This document shows, piece after piece, positions 34,703 to 46,370 of a stretch of 64,000 nucleotides of DNA. Position 1 is the stretch's first letter. Each line of letters begins with the position of its first letter. The translations under genes and the position numbers were made by a program. The notes beneath the pieces are model-generated. The model was not told where the DNA came from and made no database searches. It saw only the letters and a program-made list of their open reading frames with translations. Source of the DNA: Quercus robur (Eukaryota; Streptophyta; Magnoliopsida; Fagales; Fagaceae); the NCBI RefSeq assembly GCF_932294415.1, contig NC_065536.1, positions 51,410,354 through 51,474,353 on the forward strand, read 5' to 3'.

Positions 34703-35006
34703 TACACTTCACCATGTTCATTACATCAACATCATTCTCCAAAGGTTTTAAACCACCTACAAATGGCATAGTAGGCACTCTATACATAAATACATCATTT
34801 TCACCATACCCAAAAATTTTGGCCTTATTCCATATCTCAGCAAGTGACATTTCATTAGAATTATTATCTTCATATATTTTTATCTCCCCTCCTTCATATC
34901 TGTATGGATTATTCCTAATCTTCCCCCAATAGTAAAGGGTGATTGTGAAGTCAAAGTCATCCATCCCTACAACAAGAGCAAGGAATTTAACATTAAGAAT
35001 AGACAT
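34703..35006 (-). pseudogene. MULE (MuDR) transposase, N-terminal PB1-like part
   Basis: The minus-strand frame with MDDFDFTITLYYWGKI and RYEGGEIKIYEDNNSNEMSL, followed by LAEIWNKAKIFGYGEN, is the PB1-like N-terminal domain of plant MuDR transposases. The likely family start is the ATG at 34962-34964; just upstream lies ttgttgtag, a possible splice acceptor. It ends at the Harbinger target site, where KCIR is followed, once the insert is removed, by GYNEVEVYVMFLDD at 26710. The same gene continues in 24000-26710. Confidence 0.85.
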
Positions 35007-36000
35007 AGCAAAGGGATGGATTATTTTTTAAAAGTTACTCTACAATTTCAATATAAATTAAACAATAAAATAAAGAATCATCATTTGAGCTGTAAAGTTA
35101 TTTTTATGTATGCAGGCCATTTTGTTGGACACTTTAAGGGATAAGAATTGATCCAAATTAAATTTTGCGTCCTAAATCCTAATATTCACAACTAGTAATA
35201 CTTAGACAAAACCAAATTAGATTTGCCAAGTTATATAGGTATTACTCGATCAAAACCAACATGTAATATTTTTTTTATTAAATTTAACAAGTACAAATTT
35301 GCCTCACGTGCACAATACATTTATACTCAACACAAAACCTGTGTTAACATTCACAACTAGTAACATTGGGATAATTATACACAGATAACACATTTACACA
35401 ATAAAATTGATTTTGTCAAACAGAAAGTAAAACAAAAGAGAAGAAAAGTAAGAAGTAACGAGAGAAAAAACAGAGAGTTTAGAATGGCAAGCATGTATCA
35501 ATAGGTTGATCTCATTTCTCCCTCAATAGCCCTGCTTTCCATAAAAGGCAAAAGATCTGTATTTCGGCATGGACCATTTAGGCCTGTTCTCTCAAGCAAT
35601 TAATTTCTTCTCTGAGATTATTCGTGTTGAGGGAACGATTTTTCCTTTCTTGATTTCAACCCCATGTATTACTTGACGTGGCAGACTAACGCTTTGATTT
35701 TGCTAACTCTTTTTTTTATCCTTCACTTAGCTTATTCTGTATACAAAGAGCCTTTTGTTACTCACCTTTATTTATTGTGGCTAAAAGTAGTGATTGTATT
35801 TCTTATATCATCTTTATTATATCTGTCTGCCATAACTTACTCACAGCGGTTCTGTCTGCCATGGGTATGTGATTAAACTCTGGCGAACGAGGCATAGTTT
35901 GTGCACAAGCCGGACCAAAGTGAGTTACAATTGGACCGGTTTCGACTTCCTTACTCAGAACATTTGGGCCAAATATCGCAGGAGGCAGCCCAACACTGTA
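35007..36000. other. 5' flank of the MULE, no gene seen
   Basis: AT-rich sequence upstream of the MULE transposase start. It should contain the MULE promoter and right terminal inverted repeat, but I could not match it by eye to the other side near 23000-24000. attcacaactagtaa(t/c)a occurs twice (near 35185 and 35350). Short frames have no recognisable domain. Confidence 0.4.
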
Positions 36001-38430
36001 AAAAAGGCTCACTACAGACTTTATGTAAGATAGATTCGTGCCTTCTAGGAGAAGGACTTTAGTAATAGAAGTTCATGACTTCACGAGAAGAAATTTTAGT
36101 ATAAGTGCTTAATATCTCTTGAGAAGTGTGGAGATAGTAAAATATATAGATGTTTTGTAGGATGTAGTATTTGTAATATGTATGATATATGGAAGTTTGA
36201 GAGATATGGAGGTTAAAGATAGTAAAAATATGAGATTATGGCCTGGTTTGGATAGCGTTGCGTTTCTGCGTTTTCCTTTTTTTTTTTTTTTTTTTTCACG
36301 CGTTTTTCCCACAAGCGGCTACTGTTCATGCAACAGTAGCCGCAACTTTTGACTGGTCAGCTATGAACAGTGCACGGATGCACTGTTCATGGACCCACAA
36401 ATTTCATTTTTTATCAATTTTTTCATTAAAAATGGGTCCCACAGTACTATTCACACATTTAAAAATTATTTTGCTACAGTGTTTTCAGTTTTCAGTTTTC
36501 AGTTTCAGCAAAATAAGTTCTATCCAAACACACCCTATAACTACTGGAGAAGTTGTAGAGATTGTTTTCCAAGAGGAAAGATTTTGTAAGAGAAGAGTAT
36601 GGAGATGTGTTTAGATATTTGGAGATAGGAGTAGTAAGATAGATGTATTTTCTGAATATGGAGAGTGAGTGAATGGAGGGGTAATGGTGTTGTAGTGTGT
36701 TTAGCAAAGCTGTTGAGATTTTCTACTGGAGGATGTATGAGGGCTTATAAAGGGCATTTATGAGCTAAGGGCTGAAGAGTTTGGTTCCTAATTTGGAAAC
36801 TAAAAACTCAGAATTTCATTAAGAGCTTAAGAAGATTATTAGAGGGAGAGAGGAGTTTATGAGAGAGTTCTTCTCTATTTGTGTCCCCTTGAGGTGTTGA
36901 TGAAGGGTTCTATTTATAGTTGAGTTTAAGGGAGTATTTTAGAAAAGAATATGAGCCAAAATCTGTCTCAATTAGCAATAAATTTTCAGTGAATCCATCT
37001 TAAGATTTAGCCAAAAATGGTATGTTTAGCTTTAAGATATTCTTACTATTTTGGGTAAGAGCTGCTAGGGAAAGAGCAGCAAAAAAGGAAAGTAGCAGCA
37101 GAAAAGAAAAGTATTTTGGTAAGAAAAAGATAATTTCTTTAGTTGGTTTTGGTTTTAACCAAATGTGGAAAATCAACAATGCTAAGGCTACTGGGTCAGC
37201 TGTTACATCTATTCTGAAAAAGTTGTCGCAACTATCAGGAAAAGTTGTGACAGCTATCATGAGACAGTTGTCATAGTTGTAATAAGACAGTTGTTGCTTG
37301 GGGCAGAAGCAGATGATGTCAGATGTCAAATGTTGAACATACTGCTGGAGTTATGTTGGAAATGTTTCATTTTTTGGGTGTTTCTATTTTTGGTCCAAGG
37401 TTCTATTACAACACGTTTTTAGTAAGTAATAGAATGATTGGTTGAAAGTTAATGAAGTTTTAGAGATTTAGTCAAGGTTTCATTGTGTTGTGACTTAATC
37501 TTGGTGAGCAAGAAGAGCATTTAATGCTTTGGTCTGACAACTGGCAGAGAAATATTAGGTTTGATTGTGGCAGACAGTAGCTGGATATTAGAGATATCAT
37601 GAATATTATATGTATATGGAGATCAAGGATAGCCAATCAAATTAGACCATGTGTTTGAGTTGAATTTTAGCTGAAAGTAGTAATGTAGTTTATGTAGAAT
37701 AATATAATGAAAATTTTAAATTTGTATAGGAACAGCTGGAGGTTGAATGAATAGCTATTTGTTCAGCATTTAGATGGCTGGAGATATTGAGTATTTGTCA
37801 TATGATGAATATTAAGTTTTAGAAAAAGAGTAATGGAGAATTTTATCATTTTAAGTGCTATGTGATAAGAGATGCTTACCATATGTTACCTACTACACAC
37901 GGACTCGTCAGAGTTCAGAGAGTTGGAGAAGACATGCCAAGTAACATGTTTCTTTTATTAACTTTAAACCACTGGAGCTTTACTAAACATACCTCTTGGC
38001 CCTCCAAACCACGAATTCCAAAGTTTCCCTAAAGAGACTCATGAACTTGGATCATAAGCCGAAGATGAGATGACATACCTTGGGTTTTATTGTCATTTTG
38101 TATGAATATGGGCTTTTGTTGGAGAAGCCTCTTGCCATGAATATGAGAGAGGTAATATGGGCCATGAGTTTCGATTTATTGCTTGAACCCAATTCATATG
38201 TTGATGTTGATGATGTCATGGGTTATGATCCAAATTGATGAAGAGGAAATGTGGACCATGAATCCGCCTTTTGAAGTAATGATCTCATGGGCCATGTGAG
38301 CCCAATCCATGAGATATAAGCTTATTTTGGGTTTTAAATAGATTTATCCAAAAAATCAATAATATGTTGATATGGTATGGGTTGCCAATGGTGTAGTGCC
38401 ATGTGAGGCGAAAAAAAAGTCCTCAAAAAT
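36000..38430 (-). mobile_element. LTR-like non-coding block related to 11052-13887 (fossil)
   Basis: The right part (37860-38425) aligns with 13490-13862: gttacct, cgtcagagttcag, agacatgccaagtaacatg, ttggccctccaaaccacga, and the end gccatgtga followed by tcctca. A TATA-like tataaatag on the minus strand near 36908-36918 suggests a leftward LTR promoter, as in the other copy. A MITE (36240-36535) lies inside. No coding for capsid or polymerase is seen. Ends are uncertain and the copy is old and diverged. Confidence 0.4.
36240..36535. mobile_element. MITE with GTTTGGATAG inverted ends
   Basis: The left end ggcctggtttggatag is matched by the reverse complement of the right end, ctatccaaacacaccc. 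TAT abuts both ends (36237-36239 and 36536-36538), a possible 3-bp target duplication. The interior has palindromic ctactgttcatg / catgaacagt-type words around 36320-36395. It has no coding capacity. It interrupts the LTR-like block, so it is younger than that block. Confidence 0.65.
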
Positions 38431-38569
38431 GGGTATTTAAGCTTGTGGTGGTGTGATGGAGTTAATGTTGAGGCTAAGGCTTTTATGGGTAAAAAGTTAT
38501 TTGTGACTGATTAGGAAACATTTATGGGCTGTGAATATGTAGAAAAAGAAAAGGAATGTCTAAGGCTAA

Positions 38570-39136
38570 GACCTTGTTTGGGGGGAGAGAATGAAATGGA
38601 AAGGCATGAAAAGAATAATTTTAAAATATTCTTTCTTTCCCTTATTTGAGAGTTTTAATGGAGGGAATAGAAAGTTCATTCCCTTATTTGGGAGTTTGAG
38701 TGAGAGGGAATGGAATGGGTAGTAGGAAATACTCATTCCTCTCTATTTCCTTAAAACCTCAAATTTTCATTCTCCTCGAAATTAGGAGGAATGGGAGGGA
38801 ATGAAATTAGATTTAATGAATTTTTTACTAAAACTCCCAAAATACCCCTATATATTTAACCATTTATTTTAAAATAAGGGTCTAATAGTAATATTGTAAT
38901 AAAATGATTTAATTCCATTCATTCCATGTTATTCCCAAACAATATTACTTACATTCTATTCATTTTTAATAATTTTCATACCTTTATTTTAAAACATCAA
39001 ATCAAGATTACTTAATTCCATTCCATTTCATTCATTTCCCTTACTTAAATACATTCTATTCCATTCAATTCCCTTCCCTTCTCTTATGATCATTCAATTC
39101 AATTCCATTTCATTTTCTTATTGAATGTTCAAATAG
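38570..39136. mobile_element. Diverged MITE with CTTGTTTGG-type end
   Basis: The left end ccttgtttggggggagagaa leads into gaatgaaatggaaagg. The right half is its degenerate complement, rich in attccatttcatt words up to about 39118. The two halves can pair over much of their length. The right terminus is diverged and no target duplication was found. Confidence 0.45.
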
Positions 39137-40182
39137 TGTGTAAAACACCTATAAACGTTTATACCCCAATTTACAAATTATTAACACAAGCTTATAATAA
39201 AAAAATATATGTGCGGAATATGAAAATAAGCTAAAACAGAATTGGTAAAACAATCTAAACCAAAATTAATCAAAACCACAGCAGTAATTAAAAGACAAAG
39301 ATTAAGGGAAGAGAGATGCAAACACAAAGACAACACAACGACATGTTATTGAAAAAGAAATCGAAGTCCTCGGCGAAAAACCTCTCCGTCGCCCTCCAAG
39401 TGGTCAATAATCCACTAGAGAATAAAATTGGGATACATGAATAGCTGAAAACCCTCCAAACCTAATCTACCCAGTGCACCTAAGCCCTCCAAGCTTCTTG
39501 CTCCAACAGGGTTACGCTGAACCTTGTCTTCTCTAGCTTACTGGATCCCGCAATAGCTCATTGCATCAACTAAAATGAAATGGTCCCTTCTGAATTGCTT
39601 CCCAAGCACCAAATAACCTCTTCATAGATATGAGTATGGTGAGATAAGGATTTGGCTAATGTACCTCTCAAGGATGTAACAATGGAAATGGTGAGAGTAG
39701 AGGAATTTGGAGAATCAAAGGATGAAGATTGTGGATGAGTCAATCTTATTTTTCTCTAGGGTTTATCTCTTAAAATTCTCTCTGGAAAGCTTTCTACATT
39801 TCGTGGGTATAAGAGTATTTATAGTAGGGTGTGTATGGAATGCAAAGAGTTAGTTACAACCAAATAGGCTGTTCTGGTGACTCGAGCCTGTGACTGGAAC
39901 GAGTCGCGAGTTTGAGTCGCGAGCTAACTGCCTTGCTAGACTGGAGGTTTTGTCCTGTAGTGCAACAACTGGCGTGACGCTTCAGCTCCCCCTACATGCT
40001 TCACACGTGTGCCATTCTAGCGACTTGCTAGTCGCGAGATCCAGTCGCGAGGATCTTCTTGATTGCACACTCTTGAGTTTTTCTTCACACTCTCTCACAC
40101 ACTACCCTTACATGATTCCCACCTAAATATAGGGTTTTTACATGTTGAATTACAAGCAAATTTGGTACGGAATAAAGCCAAC
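39137..40182 (-). mobile_element. LTR-like block, minus orientation (fossil)
   Basis: The block begins tgtgtaaaacacct and can be read to ...gccaaca, giving TG...CA ends over about 1.05 kb. The minus strand has a TATA-like tataaatac near 39815-39825. It is GC-richer than its flanks near 39360-39560 and contains repeated gagtcgcgag-type words near 39900-40050. No target duplication was seen, so the ends are tentative. No coding region is visible. Confidence 0.4.
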
Positions 40183-42560
40183 AAAATGATTGAATAAATT
40201 CAACTTTACACTTATGAACTCCCAAACGAAGCCTAAGTGAGTGTGGGCTAAAGGGAATGATATATAAGCTTGGGGAGAGTTGAACCACAAACAAAGTGAC
40301 AAGAAAGTCAGAAATTTTAGAGGGGTTTGATGTGTCTATTTTAAGGTGCTGGATTTTTTGAGAATATGGAATTTGATGTTTATGGGTAAGTCCATATGAG
40401 CATTTATGGACTAAAGACTAGTTTCTAAACTAAGAGACTGACTTATGGGCTGAAAATAACATGATGGGTGAAGAATTTCATGATAAGATTTGTTATCCTT
40501 CATGAGTTGATGGTATTTCCCTTTTATAGTAAAACTTACTGGATTGATTAGCAAAAGTCCAAAAACATAGGACTGCTAGGGGTAGGACAACAGACTTAAT
40601 TATCCTAGGATTTGGCTTAAAATGGGATATTTGCTTTTGGGGTTGTTTTGCTTCTTTGGGCAATGTCACACACAGGTAAAAATCAGCATAATTTTGCATT
40701 AAATGCTAAGAATTCTGAGATTGTGTTCAGCCAATGAGATTAAGGCAGGTATTAAGGAGGAATCCCAGTGCTGCAACTGAGATTTGGACCCTAGGAAGTA
40801 GTATTCAACACCCTAAGCCAAGTGTCAAAGTTTAAGTCCACTTCAGAGGGTTCCGCTGGAGATCTCTTTATGCCCTCCAAACCACATATTTTCAAATTTT
40901 CCCCTTTAGGATTCATGGACTTGGTTCACGAACCAATTACATACATTTTTAATAATAAAATAAACTATTTGGTTGAGGATTTCTTGAGCTTGGAGGTCTT
41001 AGTTATGGCTTCCTTGAGTTGTGACCAAAACTTAGGGAAGAAGGGTATTTATTGCCCATTAGCCTTTTAGGTGTCAGCCTCTGGTATTGTTCATGTCAGA
41101 GTTGGCAATGGGACAGGTGGCCAGCTCTTAATTTGGTTTGGGAGCTTGGTTGCTTCTTAAGGTGACCTTCAGTAAAAAGCAGAACTGAATGGAGTTCTCT
41201 AGCGGGGTCAGTTTGCACACATGAGCTGTTTTGGCTGAGATTTCATGTTGGGCTTGGCCATGATAGCTGAGTATTTTGGTGGGCCTTTGACTTGGTGGTT
41301 CTCTCCACTTGTGCATATCCTTTTGCTTTCTCATTGTGAGTCCTACAAAATAGATAAAGCTACCATATATTGCCATGAATTTTTATTCCACATGGGCTTT
41401 AGTTGTTAATAGAAATAAAATGAATCCATGAGCTTTAATAAATATTTATGATAAGTTTTGGGTATTAGTTTTCATGAGCTTTAAATAACAACTTGTATAG
41501 TTTCTCATAATTTTTGCTACAGATTATTTTTGTAAATAATATTTTCTTTGGGCTTTTAAATAATGACCTCCAATATTTCTTGAGAATAATATTTACCATG
41601 GGTTTTAAATAGAGGCAATATCCATGGGTTTCAAATATGGTGACAACCACTATAGTGGAATAATGTGATATTCTCGTGGTTTTTTTTTATCATAATATGC
41701 TTGTAAGGTGAGTAATTGTCATGAGTTTTGGAAATAAATATTATGAATGTTGTGATGTAAGATAGATAGTGAACATGAGTTTATAATATGATATGAAATA
41801 AAAAAATGTCATGGGTCTAAGATAAATAATCATAACTTTCCATGGGCTTTTATAAGATGATTGCCATGGGTCTTGAGAATAGATAATTCATAAATTCCAT
41901 AAGCTTGTAATATTATAGTAATAGGTTTAAGAATCTAAAGTATTGTTCATTATTGAACTTTTAAGTGAAATAATTATGATATAGTATTTTGCCAAGTATT
42001 AATAATATTGGGCTTTTGATAAAATAGTGCCAAGTAGTTAGTTTGGACTTTTAATAGTGCCAACGTAAGTTGGGTTTTTGATATTGCCAATAAGAATTTG
42101 GTTTTGATATTGCCAGCGAGAACTGGGCTTTGATATTGCCAATGAAGATTAAGCTTTGATGTTGCCAATGAAAATTGAGTTTTAAATATTGCCAGCGAGA
42201 ACTGGGCTTTGATATTGCCAATGTAAATTGAGTTTTGGATAAATAAATTGCCATGGGTTTAAACCATGAGCTTTGATTATGGATTTGAATTTCATTGATA
42301 AAATTATTTTGCTATGGACTTGAATCATGGGCTTTTCAAATATTACCAAATATAAGTATTATTGGGCTTTAAATATAATAGGATGTGTGTACTGGGCTCA
42401 TAGGGCTAGTTTTGGGCTTAGCTAAATAATAATAATAAAATTAGATAAAATATGAGTTTTTTGGGTTTTTTGTGATAGTTTATATCATGACCCAATTTTG
42501 ATAATGAGATATAAAATATTTGTGAATAACATAACAATAGAGCAAAAAATATTTGGGAAA
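40183..42560 (-). mobile_element. Further LTR-like non-coding sequence (fossil)
   Basis: ccctccaaaccaca near 40874 and the text after it resemble the other two blocks (about 13630 and 38000), and cctacaaaatagataaa at 41342 recurs at 11074. The sequence is full of degenerate words such as catgggctttaa. This looks like diverged copies of one LTR-type family in the same orientation. No coding region is seen and borders cannot be set. Confidence 0.35.
42040..42245. repeat. Minisatellite, about 28-30 bp units
   Basis: The phrase (gaactgggct)ttgatattgcca(a/g)(t/c)g recurs about seven times in tandem with small changes. It lies in the LTR-like block and can be read as repeated frames, which are not real genes. 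Confidence 0.75.
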
Positions 42561-43575
42561 ACCCAATAACTTATTAGTGGTATTTGAAAATAAATAGGTG
42601 GTACTTAAATAAAATTAGGTGTGAAAAAAATGGTACCCTAACATTCGTTAAACCCTTTTTTTCCCGAGGAAAAGTAGACCAATTGAAAAGCGACCTTTCT
42701 CTTAAGTCGAGGACACCCTTTATTCACATTTTTCCCCAGGAACACGTCGAAGAAAATGCAAAGCCCAATGTAACAGTCACCTCTGCATTAATGAGCTCTC
42801 CTTACCTAATGTTAGTTATATTAAATGCTGAATGACTGGCTTAAACAATAGAAACACCCCCTAAAGTCCTTCTTCATGATCAAGAAATAACAGGATAAAG
42901 GGCTGATGTGACAAGTTTCCCCCTAAATCCAACTAAGAGCTAGACAGCTGGAAGAGGAAGGGAGATGACTATAGAAGGAGGAGGACAGCAATAGAAAGGG
43001 GGATCCAGAAAAAAGACCTAAGGAAGAACAAGAGTGAGAAAGTTAGGAATTCTTTGTACCTTGGGAATACACTTTTTCATATATAAATATTTGATTCAGT
43101 TGCTTTTTATCTTCAACTATCTTACTAATCTTCCCACTATGGATTTTTGTTTCCAATGTTTTAAAAATTAGTTGTGTTGATCAAGAACTTCCATCCAAAT
43201 TCACTTTTTGGTGTTTTTGATGCCCACACTATCTAACTATTTAAGATATTAGCTTCTCATTTATTATTTTGACTATTTATTTTTTTCAACATATGACGTA
43301 TGTTTTATAATAAATATTTTATTATATATATATTTTTTTTATCATTAAGCTAAAATATCAATATAGTTTTAGTGTGGGTAGGGTTTGAACAAATTTTTTT
43401 TTTTTTTTGAGAAACATCCGGGTTTAAATATGATATCTCTTATTCAACAACTTCTCATATATGATTCTCAAATTTTAAAAAAAAAAAAAAAAAAAAATCT
43501 CATATAGGTTAGAGAGTTTTAACTTATGGCGTCCACTCTTGATGATAGATCAGACTAAGATACCAATTGGTTTTT
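42561..43575. other. Intergenic DNA, no gene seen
   Basis: AT-rich, with polyA and polyT tracts (near 43320-43345, 43396 and 43477). The part near 43370-43560 has tRNA-like words (gggtagggtttgaac, atctcttattcaac) resembling the SINE-type sequence at 44102 but interrupted by polyT and polyA, so it may be a broken SINE copy. An open frame at 42584-42835 has no recognisable domain. Confidence 0.4.
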
Positions 43576-43576
43576 A

Positions 43577-44097
43577 GGGTATGTTTGGTAGACAGTAATA
43601 AACACTGTATAGTAATAGTTATTTCTATGGTTTAGCTATTCAGTAGTTTTGTCATGTTTTTATTACAAGAAATAGTCATTTCTTATGAATAGTTATTCTT
43701 TAAAATGAAGAATAGCTATTCATTTCTAAAAGTGATGTTATAGTCATTCCTTAGTAAGTGTATTAATTACTACAAGTAATATATTTCTAAATAAATAAAC
43801 TTTCCATATGTATATAACAATTATGAAAATAAAAAATTATAAAAAATAACTAATCTCTTTTTCAAATTGAAAAAAATGTTATTTTTTAGGAAATATAATT
43901 ATATGAGTAAAATATTTCCTAAAATATATCTTTAGTTTGATTTAAAATACTTTTATTTCATTATTTTCAAGGTTCTATTATTGTGTTGTTACCAAACAAA
44001 TAAATAGTAATAAGCATTATATTACAACATTTTGTATTCATTGTAATATCTATTTTTATTCCTATGTAATTACCATTACAGTTTACTAAACGTGCAC
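43577..44097. mobile_element. Tourist-like MITE with TTA duplication
   Basis: The left end gggtatgtttggtagacagt and the reverse complement of the right end (gtgcacgtttagtaaactgt) share GTTT.GTA.AC.GTAAT. TTA abuts both ends (43574-43576 and 44098-44100), the target preference of PIF/Harbinger MITEs. The inside is AT-rich and non-coding. The fit to the target site is good but the ends have diverged. Confidence 0.58.
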
Positions 44098-44101
44098 TTA
44101 A

Positions 44102-44180
44102 TGTAGGTAGGGATTGAACCCAGATCTCTTATTTAATTATCAGAGATTTTACCAGTGGAGCTAACGAGAACCTACAAATC
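44102..44180 (-). mobile_element. tRNA-derived SINE-like fragment
   Basis: Read on the minus strand, ttagctccactggtaaaatc is a tRNA-like box A and gggttcaatccctac is a good box B, in the spacing of a tRNA head. The text matches the monomers of the array at 44890-45540. No tail or target duplication could be fixed. Confidence 0.55.
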
Positions 44181-44889
44181 TCATATAGCTTATAGACAAT
44201 TAAATTGCAACAAATTTTTTTTTCTCTGAATTAATTGCAACAACTTTCGATTTAAACAAGCTGGCCAACTGATGAATTTTTCTTTTCTTATTACACATGA
44301 ACCGTAAATTAAATACAGCCCATCTAAAACATCTTGTGGACTAAAATAGACTATTAAATGTAAAAACATAAACTTTAAAGCACTATTGATGGGCTACTAG
44401 GTGGCGTCTGAACCTGCATATCATAAAATTTTGATCCAGGGAGGACATAATAAAACACTGTGGCCTGTCAACTACCTTTAACCAAACATTGCAGTTTGCA
44501 AACACGTAATATAGTCCATTCATAACCACCCCTTGCAGATCATATGAATCAAAAGTTAAGGCAGGTGAGTATTGAACATTGTCTTAGTCAATCATTTTCT
44601 TTAAGAAAAAAAAATCTTACTCGAAAAAGATAACATTTTCTGTTTAATGTAATCCGCCAATTGGTTCAATTCATGTGTGTTTGACTTCGGTTTAAAAAGT
44701 TAGCTTATTTTACTATGCAGTTTATTTTTGTTACTATTCATGGTCCCACTGTATTTTTTGGTACTATTTATGAGTTCTACTGTACTATTTCAGGTAACTT
44801 TTACTTTTATCTACCATATATTCAGCAAAAAATTTCTAGTTTTAGTAAAGTAAGCAAATCTCAAACAGATCCTTCATATATTGTTAAGG

Positions 44890-45540
44890 GTATTTTATTG
44901 TTAGCTCAACCCATAAAATCTTTTTGCAGCTTTGCCTACACAAAAAAATTATTAGTATCTTGGCATAATTATAAAGAACAATAATCATGGGTGGGTTTTC
45001 ATTAGTTCAACTGTTAAAATCTCTTGTCCTTGAATATGAGATCTAGGGTCCGAACTTTGCGGTTCTACTTACACAAAAATTCAATTGGTGCCTTGGTCTG
45101 ATGATAAAGAATAATAATCATGGACGAGTTTCCATTAACTCAACTAGTAAAATGTCTTGTGATTGAATTTGAGATATAGGGCCCAAACTTTGCGACTTTG
45201 CCAACACCAAAAACTAATTGGTGTATGGCCTAATGATAAAAAACAATAATCATGGGTAGGTTCCCGCTAGCTCCACCAGTAAAATCTCTTATTGTTGAAT
45301 ATGAGATTTAGTATCCAAATTCTGTGGCTCTACTTATACTAAAAACCAATTTGTGCCATGACATGATGATTAAGAACAAAAATCATTAGTAGGTTTCGGT
45401 TAGCTCAATTGGTAAAATATTTTATTGTTGAATATAAGATTTAGGGTTCAAACTCTGTAATTTTACTTACACTAAAAACCAATTAGAATCTTGGCATGAT
45501 AATAAAGAACAACAATTATGGAATAGACCCATAAATCCAA
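44890..45540 (+). repeat. Tandem array of SINE-like (tRNA-derived) monomers
   Basis: Units begin near 44975, 45108, 45240, 45373 and 45506, period about 132-133 bases, with a shortened unit before the first. Each full unit has a box A-like word (best copy ttagctcaattggtaaaata near 45400), a box B-like word (best copy agggttcaaactctg near 45432), and ends with (t)tggcatgatgat-like text. tRNA-derived SINEs are normally dispersed single copies, so a head-to-tail array of four to five is unusual. It lies about 0.8-1.5 kb upstream of the oligopeptidase start codon. Confidence 0.68.
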
Positions 45541-46370
45541 TCTTGGAACTCATAAGAGCATCTACAATAAGGGTGCTAGATTAACTAAAAACTAAAAAGT
45601 CAATTTAGCAACCAATACTGGGAAAACATGTTCTATAGCAAAGAAGGAAAATTTTAAAAAATTTGAGTTTGTGCTAGAGATAGCAGCTAACTATAGTTCA
45701 AGCTCAAAACAAAATCAATTGTTTATTCAAAGGAACACGCGTGATTGGGGTGGCTAATTTGTGTGGGGAAGTTTTATTTTATTTTAATAAGTTGTTTATA
45801 TTTATTTTAATGGGATGAATGTAAAAATAAAACTTTTAACGTAGAGTATATTTTAAAATAAGTGGTTAATAGATAAAATGATTTTTTGAATTGCTTAAAT
45901 TTTTTGAGAATTGAATTTGAATGCTAAAACCTAAGATTAAAGACTCGTTTGATAATATTATTTTAGTAACATTGTTTGTATTTTTAAAAAATATATATAA
46001 ATAAAAAAATACATATAATATTATTTAAACAATAAAAATTATTGTTTAAAATTCATTATCAAACAGCCCTAAGCAATTGGCGCAATCAAGGGCCGGCCAC
46101 GATGTGTAGTGACAAAAACAGGGATGTCGTGTCGTGTCGTCCTCTTACCTTACCCACCAAATAAATTACTCCTACATTTATTAACAAAATTAAATCAAGG
46201 CCCCATTCTCGCCCCTATATTTTTTTTTTTAAAATTTAAATTTAAATTTGTTCAAAATTTTCAAATGTATAAATTATCCGCCTTGGCTTAAAAATGGGTT
46301 AATGACCTTTCTCACTCACTTCAGACACAAATTTCCCTCCCAAATTGCTGTTTGGTGAGACAGAAAAAAA
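45541..46370 (+). promoter_or_regulatory. Upstream region of the oligopeptidase gene
   Basis: Mostly AT-rich. The last 250 bases before the ATG are mixed in composition, with gtcgtgtcgtcc near 46126-46142 and a pyrimidine-rich stretch, which would suit a 5' UTR and core promoter. No clear TATA position or known element could be fixed. No other gene is seen. Confidence 0.4.
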
